Positions 14,201 through 29,326 of a DNA stretch of 64,000 nucleotides are shown here, piece by piece. How positions within the stretch are numbered: position 1 is the stretch's first letter; each line of letters begins with the position of its first letter. The translations under genes and the position numbers were made by a program. Below the pieces are notes generated by a model that had not been told where the DNA came from, ran no database searches, and worked only from the letters and a program-made list of their open reading frames with translations. Origin of the DNA: Poronia punctata (lineage: Eukaryota > Ascomycota > Sordariomycetes > Xylariales > Xylariaceae); NCBI GenBank assembly GCA_022579005.1, contig MU401462.1, forward strand, positions 1 through 64,000, in the 5' to 3' direction.

Positions 14201-17200
14201 CGTTGGAGACTTGTTGCCAGTCTTTGGTCTTTTGGCTGCAGCTTTGTATCTCAAGAATGGTCTCTTGAATCTCCCCTTGGATAGTGGCCATGTCTGTCCT
14301 CGGATCCATTAGCTTCCGTAGCACGAGCCCAGCACGAGCCAGCCCGTAGAACACATAAACGACCCGCGTGTTCCGCGCAGACCAGAGAAGATCGAGTTTT
14401 TCGAGACATCTCTGGCCGAGGCTGCATGCTTCGTCATAGTGGCCATAGAGGAACAGGGGTATGATTTCCAGAGATTCGTAAAACAGAAGCGATCGGCCGC
14501 CGTTGGCCGCGTTCCCGTCGAGCCAGGCTTTGTATGCCACCGAGTCATGTTGCTCGTCCGTCAGGACCCCTGTCTTCTCTGTAATATTTGTTTTTCCCTG
14601 GAGGGCCTTACACAGCTGCCTCACCGCTATCAAGAGAGTACCCCCCCTAGCATCCCGATGCCAACCAGGTATTTCTTCAGAGCAGTATTGGCAGATAGAT
14701 TCGAGTTCGGCCACGTTCTCGCTAGCGAAGAATTTCATCTGCACCGAGAGGCCGTAGCTGAGAATAACCGACGCCCGATCTCCGGCACTCGCGGCGTAGT
14801 CGAGAGACTGGTCGCAATAGTTGACGACAATGCCGAGGGGTGTGTTGATGTGGCTAACAAAAGTCGAGTACGACATGTATCCGCGAGCTACCGAGGAAGG
14901 ATCGCGGAACTTGTCCAGCAGTTCGATGCATTGCGCCCCAAGTTCGGCCGCCAACTCTACATCGTTGAACCTCGAGCAAGCTATCATGGCTAGGTATAAA
15001 AAGGCCATGCTAGACTGTGGTATCGGCCCTTCTCGCAAGTGCACGTCCATCAGAGCCAAGGCGAGGTGGTAGAATTCTAGAGCATCGCACCACCACGCAG
15101 CCTGGACGGCGTCCCCGAGGATAGCGCCTGTTATCATTTGCTGAGCCTCTTCCATGTCAGTAGGGTTGATCGCCCGTTCACGGCCCAAGTCCTTGAGCTT
15201 TTGCGTAAGCTGTCTAAATGAATCATCGCACTTCTGGTAGGTCGTCTCGAGATCCAAGTGACAGTTTAGCTGTCGCAGGCTTTGCTTCAGCGTTGCAAGC
15301 GCTGAGACGGCATTGCCATTCTGGAACTGAATGCGCGAGTGCAATAATCCCGCGGATGCCTTGTCCTCAGCCGCCACGGCATTTTCGAGCACAATGTCAG
15401 TAAACCTTTGGGCTGCTTCATCGTTTCCCATATACACATAACACTCTGCAGCCCTCAGATGAAGCTGGAGAGTCTCGTCGTAATGCACGTCATCCTTTCC
15501 AGCGTTGTGCCAAGGATCGTCTTGTAAAAGCGAGATGGCGCAGCTGTAATATTTGACAGCAGTCGGTTTCGCGCCATTTTCAACAGCTGTCGCTGCGCAC
15601 TCAATAAGGTGTTTTCGAAAGGGATGTCGAGTTTTGATTCGGCGCTTGATTATGTCGACTGACTCGCAGATGTGAGAAGCCGTATTATCCTTTTCCTTGA
15701 CCCCCGTGCCAGATCTTTGCATAAGGGTCTTCGCGATGATAAAATGCATACTCCGGCCGTTGCACTCCTGAAGGGACTAAGAAATTACGAAGAACCGTCA
15801 GCTAAAATAAGAAGACGGCAGAAAGCCCTCAGGGGGGATACATTGTGTTGGAATAGGGACAAGGCAAAATCAAAAATTAAACCGTACCGCTGCAGCTTGG
15901 ATATATCTGTCGTGAGAAAATCGAAACCGGTCGTCCGTTTCTCCTTGCACAATAATACAGGCGTTGACGGCAGCTTGCAAGCCTGCAACAGCTTGTCGCT
16001 TTGAAAACACCACGCGATTCTGAGGATCTTTCGAGTCTTTCGCATGGCCACCATCGTCGTCTTCGTCGACACGCCCAAACTCGCCACTCATGAGCTGGCA
16101 GACGAGATCAAACGAAAATGAGCTGCCCAACAGCGCCGCCCAGGCTAATATCCAGCGGGACGCCAAAGGCAACTCGTTCAGCCGACCGGTAATAAAATCA
16201 GTATTTAAGACGTCATATCCATGCTCGCTTTTGAATTGCTCGAAGAGACGGTCTAGGTCATATAACCACCGGTTCTCGCGGTAGTCATACCATATGCATC
16301 TCTGGCGGTAGCATGCATTCAGCATTTCCCTCATATAAAATGGATTCCCGGCGGTTTTCGATTGAAGAATGAGCGCCAAAGGGGTGACATCCTCTGGCGG
16401 ACGGCAAAGTGTGCACCCGACATACTTTATGATCTCGGCCTCGGTCAATGGCGACAAAAAAACCCTCGTTATCCTTGAGTGGCAGGCCTGGTTATCGTCT
16501 GCGCTGGTGGTGAGCGTGGCATGCCGGGCAGTGGAAGACCGTATGGAGCGCTTACCTCTGGTTTCTACCGGATGTAACATCTGGTGTATCTTTTCAGGGG
16601 CTATTTCCTCGGGGCGATAAGTCACAATGAGGACCATCTTCAACCTCGCAGCAACGACCTGTGCGATTAGTTCTGCCGACTCATCATCAGCGAACTGTAG
16701 ATCATCAAGGCAGAGACATATGAGATGATGGGTACTAAAAATTCTCAAAATGTCCAGGAAAGTGTTCATGAAGCGTATTGTTTTCGTCGATGCTCCGCCG
16801 CGCACGTAATCATGTGACGTCTGCGACTGAGAAGAACCTCTCATTTGCGAACCAGCCGGAGAGCTGCCAGAAGATCCGCGCCTTGGTAATGACAAAAAAC
16901 CGCTACGCCCACTCACGGAACTCTGTGTCGACGATGCGGATTGTGTCATGGCTAGCTCCGGCGCGCCAAACAAGAACTCGGGCAATCCAAGGATATGATG
17001 GAGACTTGGCCACAGAGGCCGAACATACTCCCTCAACGCCGTGTGGAAGGCAGTATCCGTATTTCTCTCCCCCCAAACCTGCCGAAACAAAGAGGACATC
17101 AACTTGAGCAGCGGCGCAAAGGCTGTGCGTCTCGCTGTGTCAAACTTCGCCGTGGCGCAATAACCCCTCCTCCTAGCCTCCGCAAGGACCTGTTGTACAA

Positions 17201-19119
17201 GGAAGCTCTTGCCAAGCCCCCCAGCCCCTTCGATCGTTACAATCTCACAGTAACCCTGTCTCCGATATTTGGACGAGCGAAAAGATTTTGCCAACATGCC
17301 CGAAGCATCGCTACCCGTCTGTTTCACTGAAAGACGGTGCTCACTTATATTGTCCGCCATGCTCCTGGTTTCTGTGTGCGCAGTAGGGGTCGCATCCCAT
17401 CCCTTCGGCAGGCGCTGAGCAGAAGGGGCCGAGTTAACTGAAGACACGGTATCCACGGAGCCCGATGGTGTCTCGCCCCCCGCGACCGACCGTTGGGAAT
17501 CTTGTTGTGGAAGGGGTTTCACGGTTGGAGCGTTAGTGTGCGTTATATTACTTAGAATATTCCCACCTTCAATGGAACTCGCCCCGTCGCTTGATCCGTC
17601 GATCGTGTCTAGCAGCTCACTAGCTCTGCCCGAGTTAGTATCCGAATAGTGCGACGCACCATAACTCTGCGCTGTTGCCCTTGTTCTCAATACACGATCG
17701 ATAACCTTGACGATCTCTTCTTTCTCCTTGTCACGTCCCACCATGGCCGTGGGGAGCATAAAGTAAGATGACACATCCTTCGAGGCGACAGTCCAATTCC
17801 TCAACGTTTCCTGGTCACCAATCTCAAGTAGTTGCTGAACGGACTGAAGGTCGTGCCTCAGACCACTGGTGGAGTTGTATCGGTCTGGGATATGCTTGGA
17901 AGTACATTTCTGAATGATACGTCCGAGAGCCTCGGGAACGTCGTGTCTTATATTCGACACCATTGGTATCCGACGAGCTAGCACACACTGAACTATGTCC
18001 AGAGGAGTGGCGCCAACAAAAACTGGCTGCTGCGTTAGGAGCATCCAGAACACGACGCCTAGAGAATATATATCGGTTCGCGTATCTGGCTCGGCAGGCA
18101 TCCTTCCTGTCTGTTCGGGGCTGATATACACAAGCTTGTTCTTTGCCCCCAACTCTTTGGAGAGCGTGGACCAGCCTAAACTGGTGAGCCCGTGCTCAAA
18201 GGTACGCAGGCCCGAACCAAGGTTGCATAACTTAACTTGGTTGGCTTGTATATTATAGTGGAAGGCATCCGCTCTGATTTCTCCATGCACCATACCATGA
18301 CGATGATGTAAGAGCTCGAGACACTGTGTAGCCCCGATAGCAAAATCTAAGAAGTACATCAGGCTGATCGGAGGGTTGAGATGAAAATCCTGGAGGCAAT
18401 GGGCCTCTAACCTATCTTCGACCTTTCTAGCATAGTAAAAAGCGGGACCTAGGTCGACGGCCTGGGATAAGTAATTAGGGCCCAAGTCCTCATAAATGGC
18501 GACCACAATAGGGCCCCGATCGCCAGGTTGAGGACTAAGACGGGTCAAATCTATGGGCCTTATATTGTGCGCCCCTTCTGGATCCGCCGTGGCGATGATG
18601 TTTTTTGCGGTATGAAATGCCCTCTCCTCTCGCAAGACATGGTAAGAGATCCGGGCGACGACTGGCTGTTCCTCGATGATGAAGGACTGGTCAGATGGCG
18701 AGTTGACGGAAAAGGCCGGAGGTGAGGTTGCTGAACGTTCACTGCCTCCATCGCTCCTAGTGCCGAAACTGGGACCACCACCTATGGGATCGGTCAACAG
18801 GTTGCGATTCGGACTCAGTTTGGAAAAGTTAGAGGCCGCTTGGAAATGGTGTATTGAAGAGGTTGCGACGGTTGAGGAATGCTGGTTCGAGACGAATCGG
18901 GTGCCGAAGAAGTGCCTGCATGAGACCAAGAGTCACCGTTAGCGTTACACATATTGAAATGGAGAAGATCGAGGGAGCCGTGTACCAGTTGTCGTAGCTA
19001 GAGTGAATAGGCCGTTCGGATTCCTTCCATGAATAGCCAGCCAGCTGTTTGAGCCGCTCGAAAATGCGGGCGGGCGGATCGAGCTGCTCGTCTGGCGCAG
19101 CGGCGGAGCCGTCCATCAT
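11280..19119 (-). CDS. Hybrid histidine kinase, group X type (pseudokinase / AAA / GAF / HisKA / HATPase / REC)
   Basis: Three exons: 19119-18986, 18915-15888 and 15767-11280, total 7650 nt, 2549 residues. Introns are 70 and 120 bp with GTACAC/CAG and GTACGG/CAG ends and CTAAC/CTGAC branch sites; both joins keep frame. In order: a protein-kinase-like domain (about 124-410), a P-loop ATPase with Walker A GAGGLGKS (608-615) and an acidic LDDLQFAD segment near 780, a long helical repeat region (about 1060-1650), a GAF-like domain (about 1760-1910), a coiled coil, HisKA with ANVSHELRTP (phospho-His 1979), HATPase with DTGIGIPP, and a receiver with VILMDVQMP (phospho-Asp 2307). The tail is rich in Ser-Arg. 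The kinase-like domain has HGE instead of HRD and NLG instead of DFG, so it is probably not a phosphotransferase. This order is known for fungal group X kinases, which feed the Ypd1 phosphorelay in oxidative-stress signalling. The signal sensed is inference. Confidence 0.93.
11575..11665 (-). repeat. 12-bp-type tandem repeat coding the Ser-Arg tail of the histidine kinase
   Basis: On the plus strand, units resembling GACTAGCAGACC recur with changes. On the coding strand they give repeated SRSASR/SRAVSR-like residues behind the receiver domain. Such a repeat can change in length without breaking the frame. It is the only repetitive part of this gene. Confidence 0.6.
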
Positions 19120-20912
19120 GAAATGCGATAAGGCATAGGATAGAATAACAAAGTCACAGAAAACACGGCCAGGCGGGTGAGCTCGAGAATTTCGTAGGTA
19201 TTCTTAGGTGTTCTAAAAAGGTTCCGACTCCGAAATCGAGGACGACGGTGAATAAAGGACGAGATCACGGACGTAAAGATGGGTTGCCGGCGTGGTCAAG
19301 TTCGTAACGGCAAGGGTAACGCAACGTTCTTCATGGTGGCCCTTGTCTGTTCCAAGCCGAATATACCCCGTCGTCAAGGCGTTGAAGACAGGCAAGCGAT
19401 AACGCCAAGTCGTATAATAGGTATTTTGCCTGGAAGTTGAGTTCGAACGTTTGACCGATCGATATTGTAAATGCGCTTGCTCCAGTGGTATTCGTGCTAC
19501 AGCTGGTGGAGGTGGTGGAAGTGGTGCGAAGTGGTGCAGGTGCGGCCAATGTCACTCCCACTCTCTGCTCTCTCAGCTAGGGACTTTACCTTACTACTTC
19601 CACTGTTGTGCTAGACTAGTTGTCCCTACCTACTAATATAGTACCTTTCAGTGGTCAGGAACGGGCAGCCTAGGCTAGGTACATAGGGAGGTACTTACTT
19701 GCAGGCACAAGGCACGTTACCTTAGCAAAAGACGACCTACCTACCGTAGTCTAACCTATCCAGATTCAAGAGGAGGTAAGGTTAGGTGGGTAACCTGGCC
19801 AGGAGAAAACAATGACAGTCATGATATTGAAGAGATTTTCCTTTTCAAGAGTGGTTTTGCCCAGCCCGTATCATAGCTATATACATACATCTCACTGAAC
19901 TTTGATGACAGGCTTTCTAAACAAACTGGATGCACAGTATCATTCAAACCAGAATAGGCTCTTGACCAGACAAAAGATACATAGATCTATCAAGTACCTA
20001 CATAAGGCGAATACACATCTACCGAGTAAAAGGGGTATTGCCGATGCAAAAGCCGTCAAATACTTGTACGTACTTGCAGCAGTTGTCGCCTCCCTTGTTA
20101 AATCCATTTGCTTTACCAATCTTGTTTTGTCTACCGCACAAGCCCTACTGAAATTTGCCACGGACTGCAAAATGCCGTCATTCCAACCCCCAAAATACCA
20201 TCTGTGGACCAGCGGATTTTTGGACTCCCCATGCACTTTTAGGTCAAGTTGTGAATCAAGGTTTTGCCGCATCAGTCTTGTGTTATTACCTCCTAGCCGG
20301 CAGAAGCTGCCCACCAACCATAATGTCTTGGCATACCTTATTTGGACTGGCCAACACCGCTGGGGAAAAAATGATGTAATGAACCCTGACAACAGTACTA
20401 AGTAGGCGATGGCATGGGTCGCGAGCCCTAGATTGGTTAACCTTTGCTTGGGGATATTACGTACCACTGGTGGCAATAGGATGATAAAACAAACAAAACA
20501 GCCACAATTTACACATGCACACGTACGAGTAGGTATCTTGAGGTTTGTCATGCACAGTGTGAGTGTGTCGTCACAGTATGCTTACCTTACCGGACAGGGG
20601 TTCGGAGAAGGGACAGCACGAGGACAGATAATGCTGGAACTTCAAAATATACCGACTCTATGTCTATTTTATCTTATCTTGTCTAGCATGCAGACGGCCG
20701 GCTAGCTTTCTTTTCAATGCCTTCATTACTATAATCCCATACCGAGGACCCCTGTATTCCTTCTAACAGTTGCTCCCGATCGTCCGCCGTATACCCTTAT
20801 TATAACTCCGCAAAGCCCGACCGGCTTCTGTTCAGCCCCAATTCAAGGGGGCCAAGGCGCACAATGCTGCAAATTCATCCAACCCGTCAATCATGTCACT
20901 TATCAGCTCAGA
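19120..20912. promoter_or_regulatory. Intergenic: histidine kinase 5' flank and UGM 3' flank
   Basis: The histidine kinase reads away to the left from 19119, and UDP-galactopyranose mutase ends at 20913 on the same strand, so the kinase promoter must lie here. A 203-codon open frame on the minus strand overlaps a 167-codon one on the plus strand at about 19.9-20.5 kb, but neither has recognisable domains. An ACCTACCT site (19735) and a TACGAGTA site (20524) are present. No convincing core promoter element was recognised. Confidence 0.4.
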
Positions 20913-22839
<1,927 letters not shown>

Positions 22840-25800
22840 GGTGAATCAAGTCTTTCAAAATGTATATACTTTATTTTTCAAAGACGTTAAGGAAACGGGA
22901 AGGTCTAGAGCATTGGGAAATTATCTTTCATGTGGGAAAGGGAGAAGGCGCTGCTTTTGGGGGACATTGGGGCTTTGGAGGGGGTGAAGAAGGAGGGGCA
23001 CGCCTTCCCCTGAAAAAAGTTTTGTGGAGAGATAATGAAATATGTATAGGTGCGGACCAATAGGCATCGACTTAGGTTAGCTAGTTTGAGTAGCTTTCAA
23101 GATCGATGTCAGAACCTACCTATCAAACCTCCTAGCCCAAAATTAGGCGACCTGTTGGGTACCTATCTACTAGAATAGGCGGTACGCAAGTTTGGTGAAC
23201 ATAATACCTAGTCAGTAATAGAACCAGGTACTTGTAGATTTCCTAGGTTTACGTAAGTATAGACACGACCAGAACGACCTTGATACGACATGTAGGTAGT
23301 TTTACCATGTAGCAAGCTTAACCAGTTTTATCTCGCTCTTAGTTTTACCCAGACACCATGGACATTTAAAGGATTTACCGACGTTACACCTAGGAAGGGA
23401 GTTAGATAGGTACACCATGCCAGTAGCGAAACATTTCTTGCCCGCCATATTCCTACGGGCCCAGAACAGGGAGTATGACGATATCGTACATATGAAGTCT
23501 GAAGAGCTGAACTGTTGCAAGTCAGTCTAATTCCACATACCTCTTTAGAGTCCCTAGGGCCCTAAAGATAAAGAAGATCCATGTGCGGTAAGAAAATGCT
23601 AGGAGACATGGACAATGACAAACAAATCTGTTAATATTTGGTCTACCAATATGTGTTTTGGCTTGTGTTTTCTCCTGTGCATTACATGTACGACCTTGAT
23701 CAAGGTACTTTGTTTTATAATACGAACCAACCGGGCACTTGCATAGTATGCATACAAGTAGAGGTAAACGCCGTATGTAGGGATACATAGATTATCTTGA
23801 CTGGTCTACATCAAGTTGCTTTGTCTGCTCTGAATATAACATTGGACAAGTTCTTGAAAGGGTCTTGTTCTTTGGGGCAAAGTCAGTCAGTTCAAAGTAG
23901 GAAACATCGAATCACGAATCAGGCATTAAGCATGCCTGCTTTGTTACCATTTGACTACCCGACAACTGCAGATAGGCGGTTGACAAACAGGTACGTGTAA
24001 TGCAGGTGTCCAGAACGTTATTGGTGAACTTTAAAGCCTCTTTCTTTATTCACTCCGTTGATTTCTTTCTATAAAAATTAAGTGCTAGGATGTCTCATTG
24101 GGCCCATCCCCTATTCTGTTCTGCATGTATCTACCTAGGTTAGGACTCATAAATACCACTTTTGTTTATACTTTATTAGTGGTGGCAGCGCTTTAAGACC
24201 TACGTGTACCAACTTAGTCAGGGGTTGTGTGATGGTGGAGATGCGCTAATCAGCAACGATCAGGGGTGGCGGTAGGGATGTCAACCACACCGCCAACATG
24301 TGAACGTTTTATTCTTGATTCCTTTGATAGGCTTACTGATACCGCAACGCAACCACCACCAGCCAGGCCCTGCTCTGGCGTAATTTTAGATTTAAGATTA
24401 AAAAATAATTTGTGTGCGCATCTTACACAATTGTACATAATCCCCTGGATGCGTAAACTCTCTCTCTCTCTCTCTCTCTTTCTCCCGCGCTAGGAGAGAT
24501 TATCACGACATTTCTCGGCTGGTCTTCCCTGAAATCGGCAGATCTCCTAGATAGCGGCTATTGAAATGTTATAATTACCTACCTACCTATGAGTAGACTA
24601 GGTCCTACGGTAACTTAAACCACGCCTGCCAAAGAGGGTCTAGATCACCGTATAACAAGTCCTGGAGTGCGCGTGCATGTAACACTTGTACAAGATGATA
24701 AGTTGGTCAAACGATCCATGCTATTGTTGAGAAGAGGGTTATTGTGGAGGATAAAAGGAGGCCACCCCAAGGAATATCGCATACCTACCGCTCGCTTCTG
24801 CGCATGTCGTGTCAGCCCAGATTGAACATATCAAGGGTACACATGTCCTCGATCGACACCACGGAATGCGCTATGCCTATAATAGACTTAGTTTGGTTTA
24901 ATTACTACAAGGATCCTAGACTAGGCCCCCTAGGTTAGGTACCTAGCTAGGAGTGGGAGATGAAGTGAGAAGGGGGTTTAGGAGGGGTGGAGGGGATCGT
25001 CAAAGAGAGCAAGAGACGCTTGCACTTGTAGACAATCCAAAAGCCCAACACAAGACTTGAAGATACTCGTACGCACATATTTTGTGATCGCTAATGATTG
25101 CTGTTGTTGTTAAGCTAGTGCATTTTGTAAAAGAACCCACGCAGTCTTGATAGGATGGTAACCAGCACATCAACTATATTATGGGCAAGATCTTCAAAAC
25201 ACCTCACTTATCATATTCCAGAAGTTGTTACCTATTGGTGCAAGATGGGCTCCAAGGCTTTATATCCATGCATTGATGCATCTTCATTTTACAGTAGTTA
25301 GACTACCTGTAGGTGGTCTTGCCCCTCCTACCTACTTTTTAGCTTTGTCTCCTAGCCAAAGCGGTGGGCTTCAACCTACTCTGGCACTTCTGGTTCCCAG
25401 ACAGCCCCGCAGGGTAGGGTTCAGCCTGGGTGCCTGGTACAATCGGGCGGTGGTGGAATATTAGTGGCACGGCAGATGACAGATGGATGCGATGCAAAAG
25501 ATACCACATCTTTTCATATAATTACTGAATGAAGTTGGCTGCATATTCCCGCCTCTTACAAAGAATTTCAATGACAACACATCATATTTTCCCCTCTGAT
25601 GTTCCATAATATCATTCAGACATTTGTAAACAGTTTTGACAGATGTTATAAGCATGCGTCATATAGCCGTGCTTTTAACTGCTACTTAAACCTAGCAAAA
25701 TTCCATTGAATTGTTCAGGGTGCAAAACGGCCAGATCTTGTTTGGCCAGCCAAGTGCCGGCATTGCAACCCAACGGATGCCTCCGCATATGTACATACTG

Positions 25801-27542
25801 TATCTCCTGAGTACGTAAAGGTTATTCTGGTGCAGTTAATACTTGCTTAGTCAATAAGCAAGGTCCAGAGATTAACGGGATCTGCAACGTCTAGCAAAGG
25901 CTTTTGAGCTCCGGTGTTGTTTCAAGTTGATAACAGTTCCACGGAAGCAATTGCAAGTTACCTATCCCCCCGTGCCCCCTATCTACACGTGCATCTTAAG
26001 TACATGCAGAGCAATAGTACCGGCGTGTTATGGCTGTTCCTAAAATCTGACACTCTGACCAAGTTTTATGTAGGTTGATCCAACGACGAGCATGTAGATC
26101 AACATATGTATATCAAGGGTCTTGATACAGCTGTACGTTTCAGTATATTGTATGAGTAGGGACCACTAGTAAATCATTGTACTCGTAACAACATACTGCT
26201 ATTCAGAGTCTAGTGAAAATGGTTGTCTAGTTTAGTTTGTATATCTCATGTATGTAGCGATATATATGCCTTAGAGAGTATGGCTTAATAATAATTGCTT
26301 ATATAGTAATAAAGTCTTGGACGTCTTCTCTCCAAGTTGATACAGAGGAGAAGGAACGATTTGGTGCTTTCCTCAGTTAACACCCAGAAATAAGGCATCC
26401 TGCCATGTCTCTTGGTGGGCTTTAAACGTGGGCAGGTTCTCAATCAGCAGCTGACCGGTTCCTATGCTGGCTTTGGGAGCAAAAGAAGCCGGCAAGAGGT
26501 CATGATCAGAAAAATACTTCATAAACGCCCCCTATTTGTAAGTGTTGAGTCCCCAAAAGTTTTGTTGAAGCCTTGCCGGGTAGGTATGAGCAAACAAGAC
26601 GACTATCCGCTGGTCGTTATTATTGTGGTATTCTCAGCATATCTACCTGGAATGGGGGCCAACGAGGAACCGAAAAGGTCACAAGGTGCCATAAGCCAAA
26701 GTCCACTGATTGTATGAACAGGGCGGCGTTAGGCTACCCTAAGGTAGAACATATTGACCGTCGCTTTCCTCTCGGGAACTTATGCTATATCTTGCCTATC
26801 TATGTGTGGAACACGGTCAAAAGCAGCACATTTTCCAGTTGCCGTTTGACAGGCAGAGCCGCGGGGTCCCTGCGATCGTTTGTGATACAATCTTCATCGT
26901 TTTACACTATGGTAGATAATTCTCAGCCGGCGTTGTGAGCATAACAAACCGCTTGAGAACTTACTCGTCTGCCTCCCAAATAAGCTCCTCCCCCTCCGCA
27001 ATCTCGCAGTGTGGCTTAATGTCCTCGGGATAGCGGAGTCCCAGCTCAACCTTCATAGGTACTATCATCAAACATCTTAAACTGCTGCCCCTACGCATTT
27101 CGCACAGGACGACATCGTGTACTGCCTGTCATGTTTGTTTAGTAAAGCTCATTGCTACTCAGGAGCTTCTTGCTGGCGCGATGCACCTCGGCTTTCTCCG
27201 CAACAAGGGGCTATGAATCTGCAAACTAGTAGCCTGTAGCCATTCCACTCTGCCGGATTTATACTCACAAGTTTTAATATGATCTACCACTGATGGCGTT
27301 GGCAACGGTTAGGTACCACATATGACACTTACTCAGTATCATACCTTTTCTTGTGAGAAGCCTCTGTTAACCCCCCATTCATTTTATAGCAACATAACTA
27401 GTAGTAGGCCATGTTACTCAGCGCTGAGAAGAGCCTGGTTACAAACCTCACGCCCAAACCGGTGCTACAGAGATACTACGACCACAAAGAACGGCAGGAA
27501 ATTAGGTAGGATGGGTTCCAGCAATACTTCAACTCCGCTTTT
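22840..27542. other. Gene-poor intergenic stretch
   Basis: UGM reads leftward from 22839, so its promoter begins here. Beyond that I see only short unrelated open frames, a CT microsatellite at about 24459-24480 and dispersed ACCTACCT/TACTCGTA motifs. At 26961-27128 on the minus strand there is an open stretch ending in an acidic tail (EIAEGEELIWEADE then stop). It could be the end of a decayed gene, but I do not recognise it. Confidence 0.4.
24459..24480 (+). repeat. TC dinucleotide microsatellite
   Basis: A polypyrimidine run of alternating T and C in intergenic DNA with no gene nearby. It is probably a length-variable simple repeat. Confidence 0.7.
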
Positions 27543-28263
27543 CTATGGGTTGGGCAGTCTAAGGGGTATGAACGTTGCTGCTCCAAGTGAACCGTTCCCA
27601 GTCTTGTGAATCGTCCGTCGCCCATATACTATATCAGCAACCGACTTGCCTGCACCCGATGATAGCAAAGCAACATGGTGGTAGATGGGCTTGTTTTGGC
27701 CGACATCAGACTGCCCCAAGGTCAAGCCGAGCGGATGATTTTGCCCTGGAAGCTCTCTGTGTCCACAAAGCTCAGTATGGGCGGCATCGGAGCTTACCTA
27801 GTTATTTGCCATCATGAGTCTCAAGGATCGTTGATACTTCTGATAGCGTCCACGCACATGTTTTTCCGTTGGCAATATCTCTGTGATAAAGCAAACCAGT
27901 GGCTGCCCCATGGGCATATCACAGGACTCGGCAACACCACGTGTTTGTTGTGTTTAGAAGCTGGAATGAATTTATCCTGCGAAGAATCAGGGAGTAGCAG
28001 GGCATAAGCTACGAGGGCTCACCCCTTACTTACCCCGAGGGCAGTGGTGGGAACGTGTTCCAAAATGGCCAGTTATCTCTTTGGATGCGCCTGGAGCAAG
28101 CGCTGGGCTGCGATAATTCCAACCGGTACGAGATCGCCAAGTCAGCAGTTCTTGTGTTATCGGGCCATGACTTGGACAACATCTGTGCCCCGGTGGATAT
28201 GTCGAAGCTGGTCCCATGTTCTACTATGGATATCCCCAAGACCCCTGAGACGCCCGCGGACAC
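27543..28263 (-). pseudogene. Probable relic of a flavin-dependent monooxygenase (FMO/BVMO-like)
   Basis: The minus strand holds fragments resembling the middle of flavin monooxygenases but in different frames. At 27784-27725 one frame reads ILSFVDTESFQGKIIRSA then stops, similar to the family's F-G-K-I-HSA segment. About 26 residues later, another frame (27725-27543) reads HHVALLSSGAGKSVADIVYG, similar to the NADPH-binding GxGxSxxDI motif. Upstream, 28263-28030 is open and ends at a GTAAGT donor-like site, with a TTCGCAG acceptor about 60 bases on. The order and spacing fit the family, but the frame breaks and stops mean no intact protein. No N-terminal FAD loop or C-terminal half could be recognised, so the identification rests on two motifs. 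Confidence 0.35.
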
Positions 28264-29326
28264 GTTTTAGGGGGTTATACGGCCAGAAAAAAGGGGTCGA
28301 CCAAGCCTCGAAAGAAACACAACTAAGATTTGAAGCTCTGACATTGGACATGAAAATAGAGAGCCTAATGTAATAAACTACAAAATGACAGACTTTGTAG
28401 AAACGTAGGCTCTGATGGGGAGCAAAGTAGATGTTGTACTTACTGAATAAATGCCTATCTACTTGTATACGTAGATAATCTACCTACGAATCAGCATGGA
28501 AGCTGATATTGACCTGCTTGCTCACTGATATTGGGACACTATCTACTGCGTACCAAAGGCGATATCTGGTCGGATAATTATCGTAGTTTTCGAATTGGCC
28601 TGTTGTATTAGTGTTGTGTCTACAAGTGCATGGACAAAACTGGTTTTTTGCATGCCCGCCAAGGGATGGATTTACAGCCCAAATTTAGGAATAGGTAGAT
28701 AATAGATTAATGGTGTCGGATGTCAGGATTTTGTCCTTGCAACTAGTCTATTGAGAATATCGGTTAGGTTTAAACATTGTAATAAGAATGTTAGCAGGCC
28801 GCGGGTTCTAAACTTGCTTTAAGTAGAACTAAAGCGCCGTTATTGGTGATAGCTTCTCTATTTCACACCTACCTATCTTTCAGACATATACATGTAATAG
28901 TCTATGCCATACGGCAACAAACCGTTGCAGACAAACTGTATTTTCATATTCAATTGTACTGTGCGCCCATGTGCAATCAATTCCATGCAGCACCTGCAGC
29001 TTGTGCCGTCACTGGGCGTTGAACTGATTGGTTCTCTAGCACCGTGTTCGTACAGTATCCTTTCTACCTACCTACCGTCTGGGTAATCCCCTGAAAGTAC
29101 AATGTATTTTAGTGTTGCACTGCCATAGAATACGTACCAGTGGGCCGGCTACCTTCCCTTTTGTAATTGACACAAAGCTGTCTCAGAAGCACCTCTTCTA
29201 TCCTACTGCTTAAATCACTTCAAGCGTGTCTACTGCCAGTCTTTCCTTGTCGCTCGTTCACAACCTTGGCGAAGTTGTCTGCTCTTGGGTTCTCTTTCGG
29301 CGCTCCTTTTACAATCAGCTGTCGCA
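28264..29326. promoter_or_regulatory. Intergenic, 5' flank of the transporter gene
   Basis: About 1 kb of non-coding DNA before the transporter start at 29327. It contains an imperfect palindrome near 28458 (TATCTAC with GTAGATA) and ACCTACCT motifs at 28867 and 29066. No firm promoter element was recognised. Confidence 0.35.

Noticed and set aside
19902..20551. 203-codon frame on minus and 167-codon frame on plus overlapping each other
   Set aside because: Neither shows a domain, membrane topology that makes sense, or splice context. Overlapping long frames on both strands suggest a locally stop-poor stretch.
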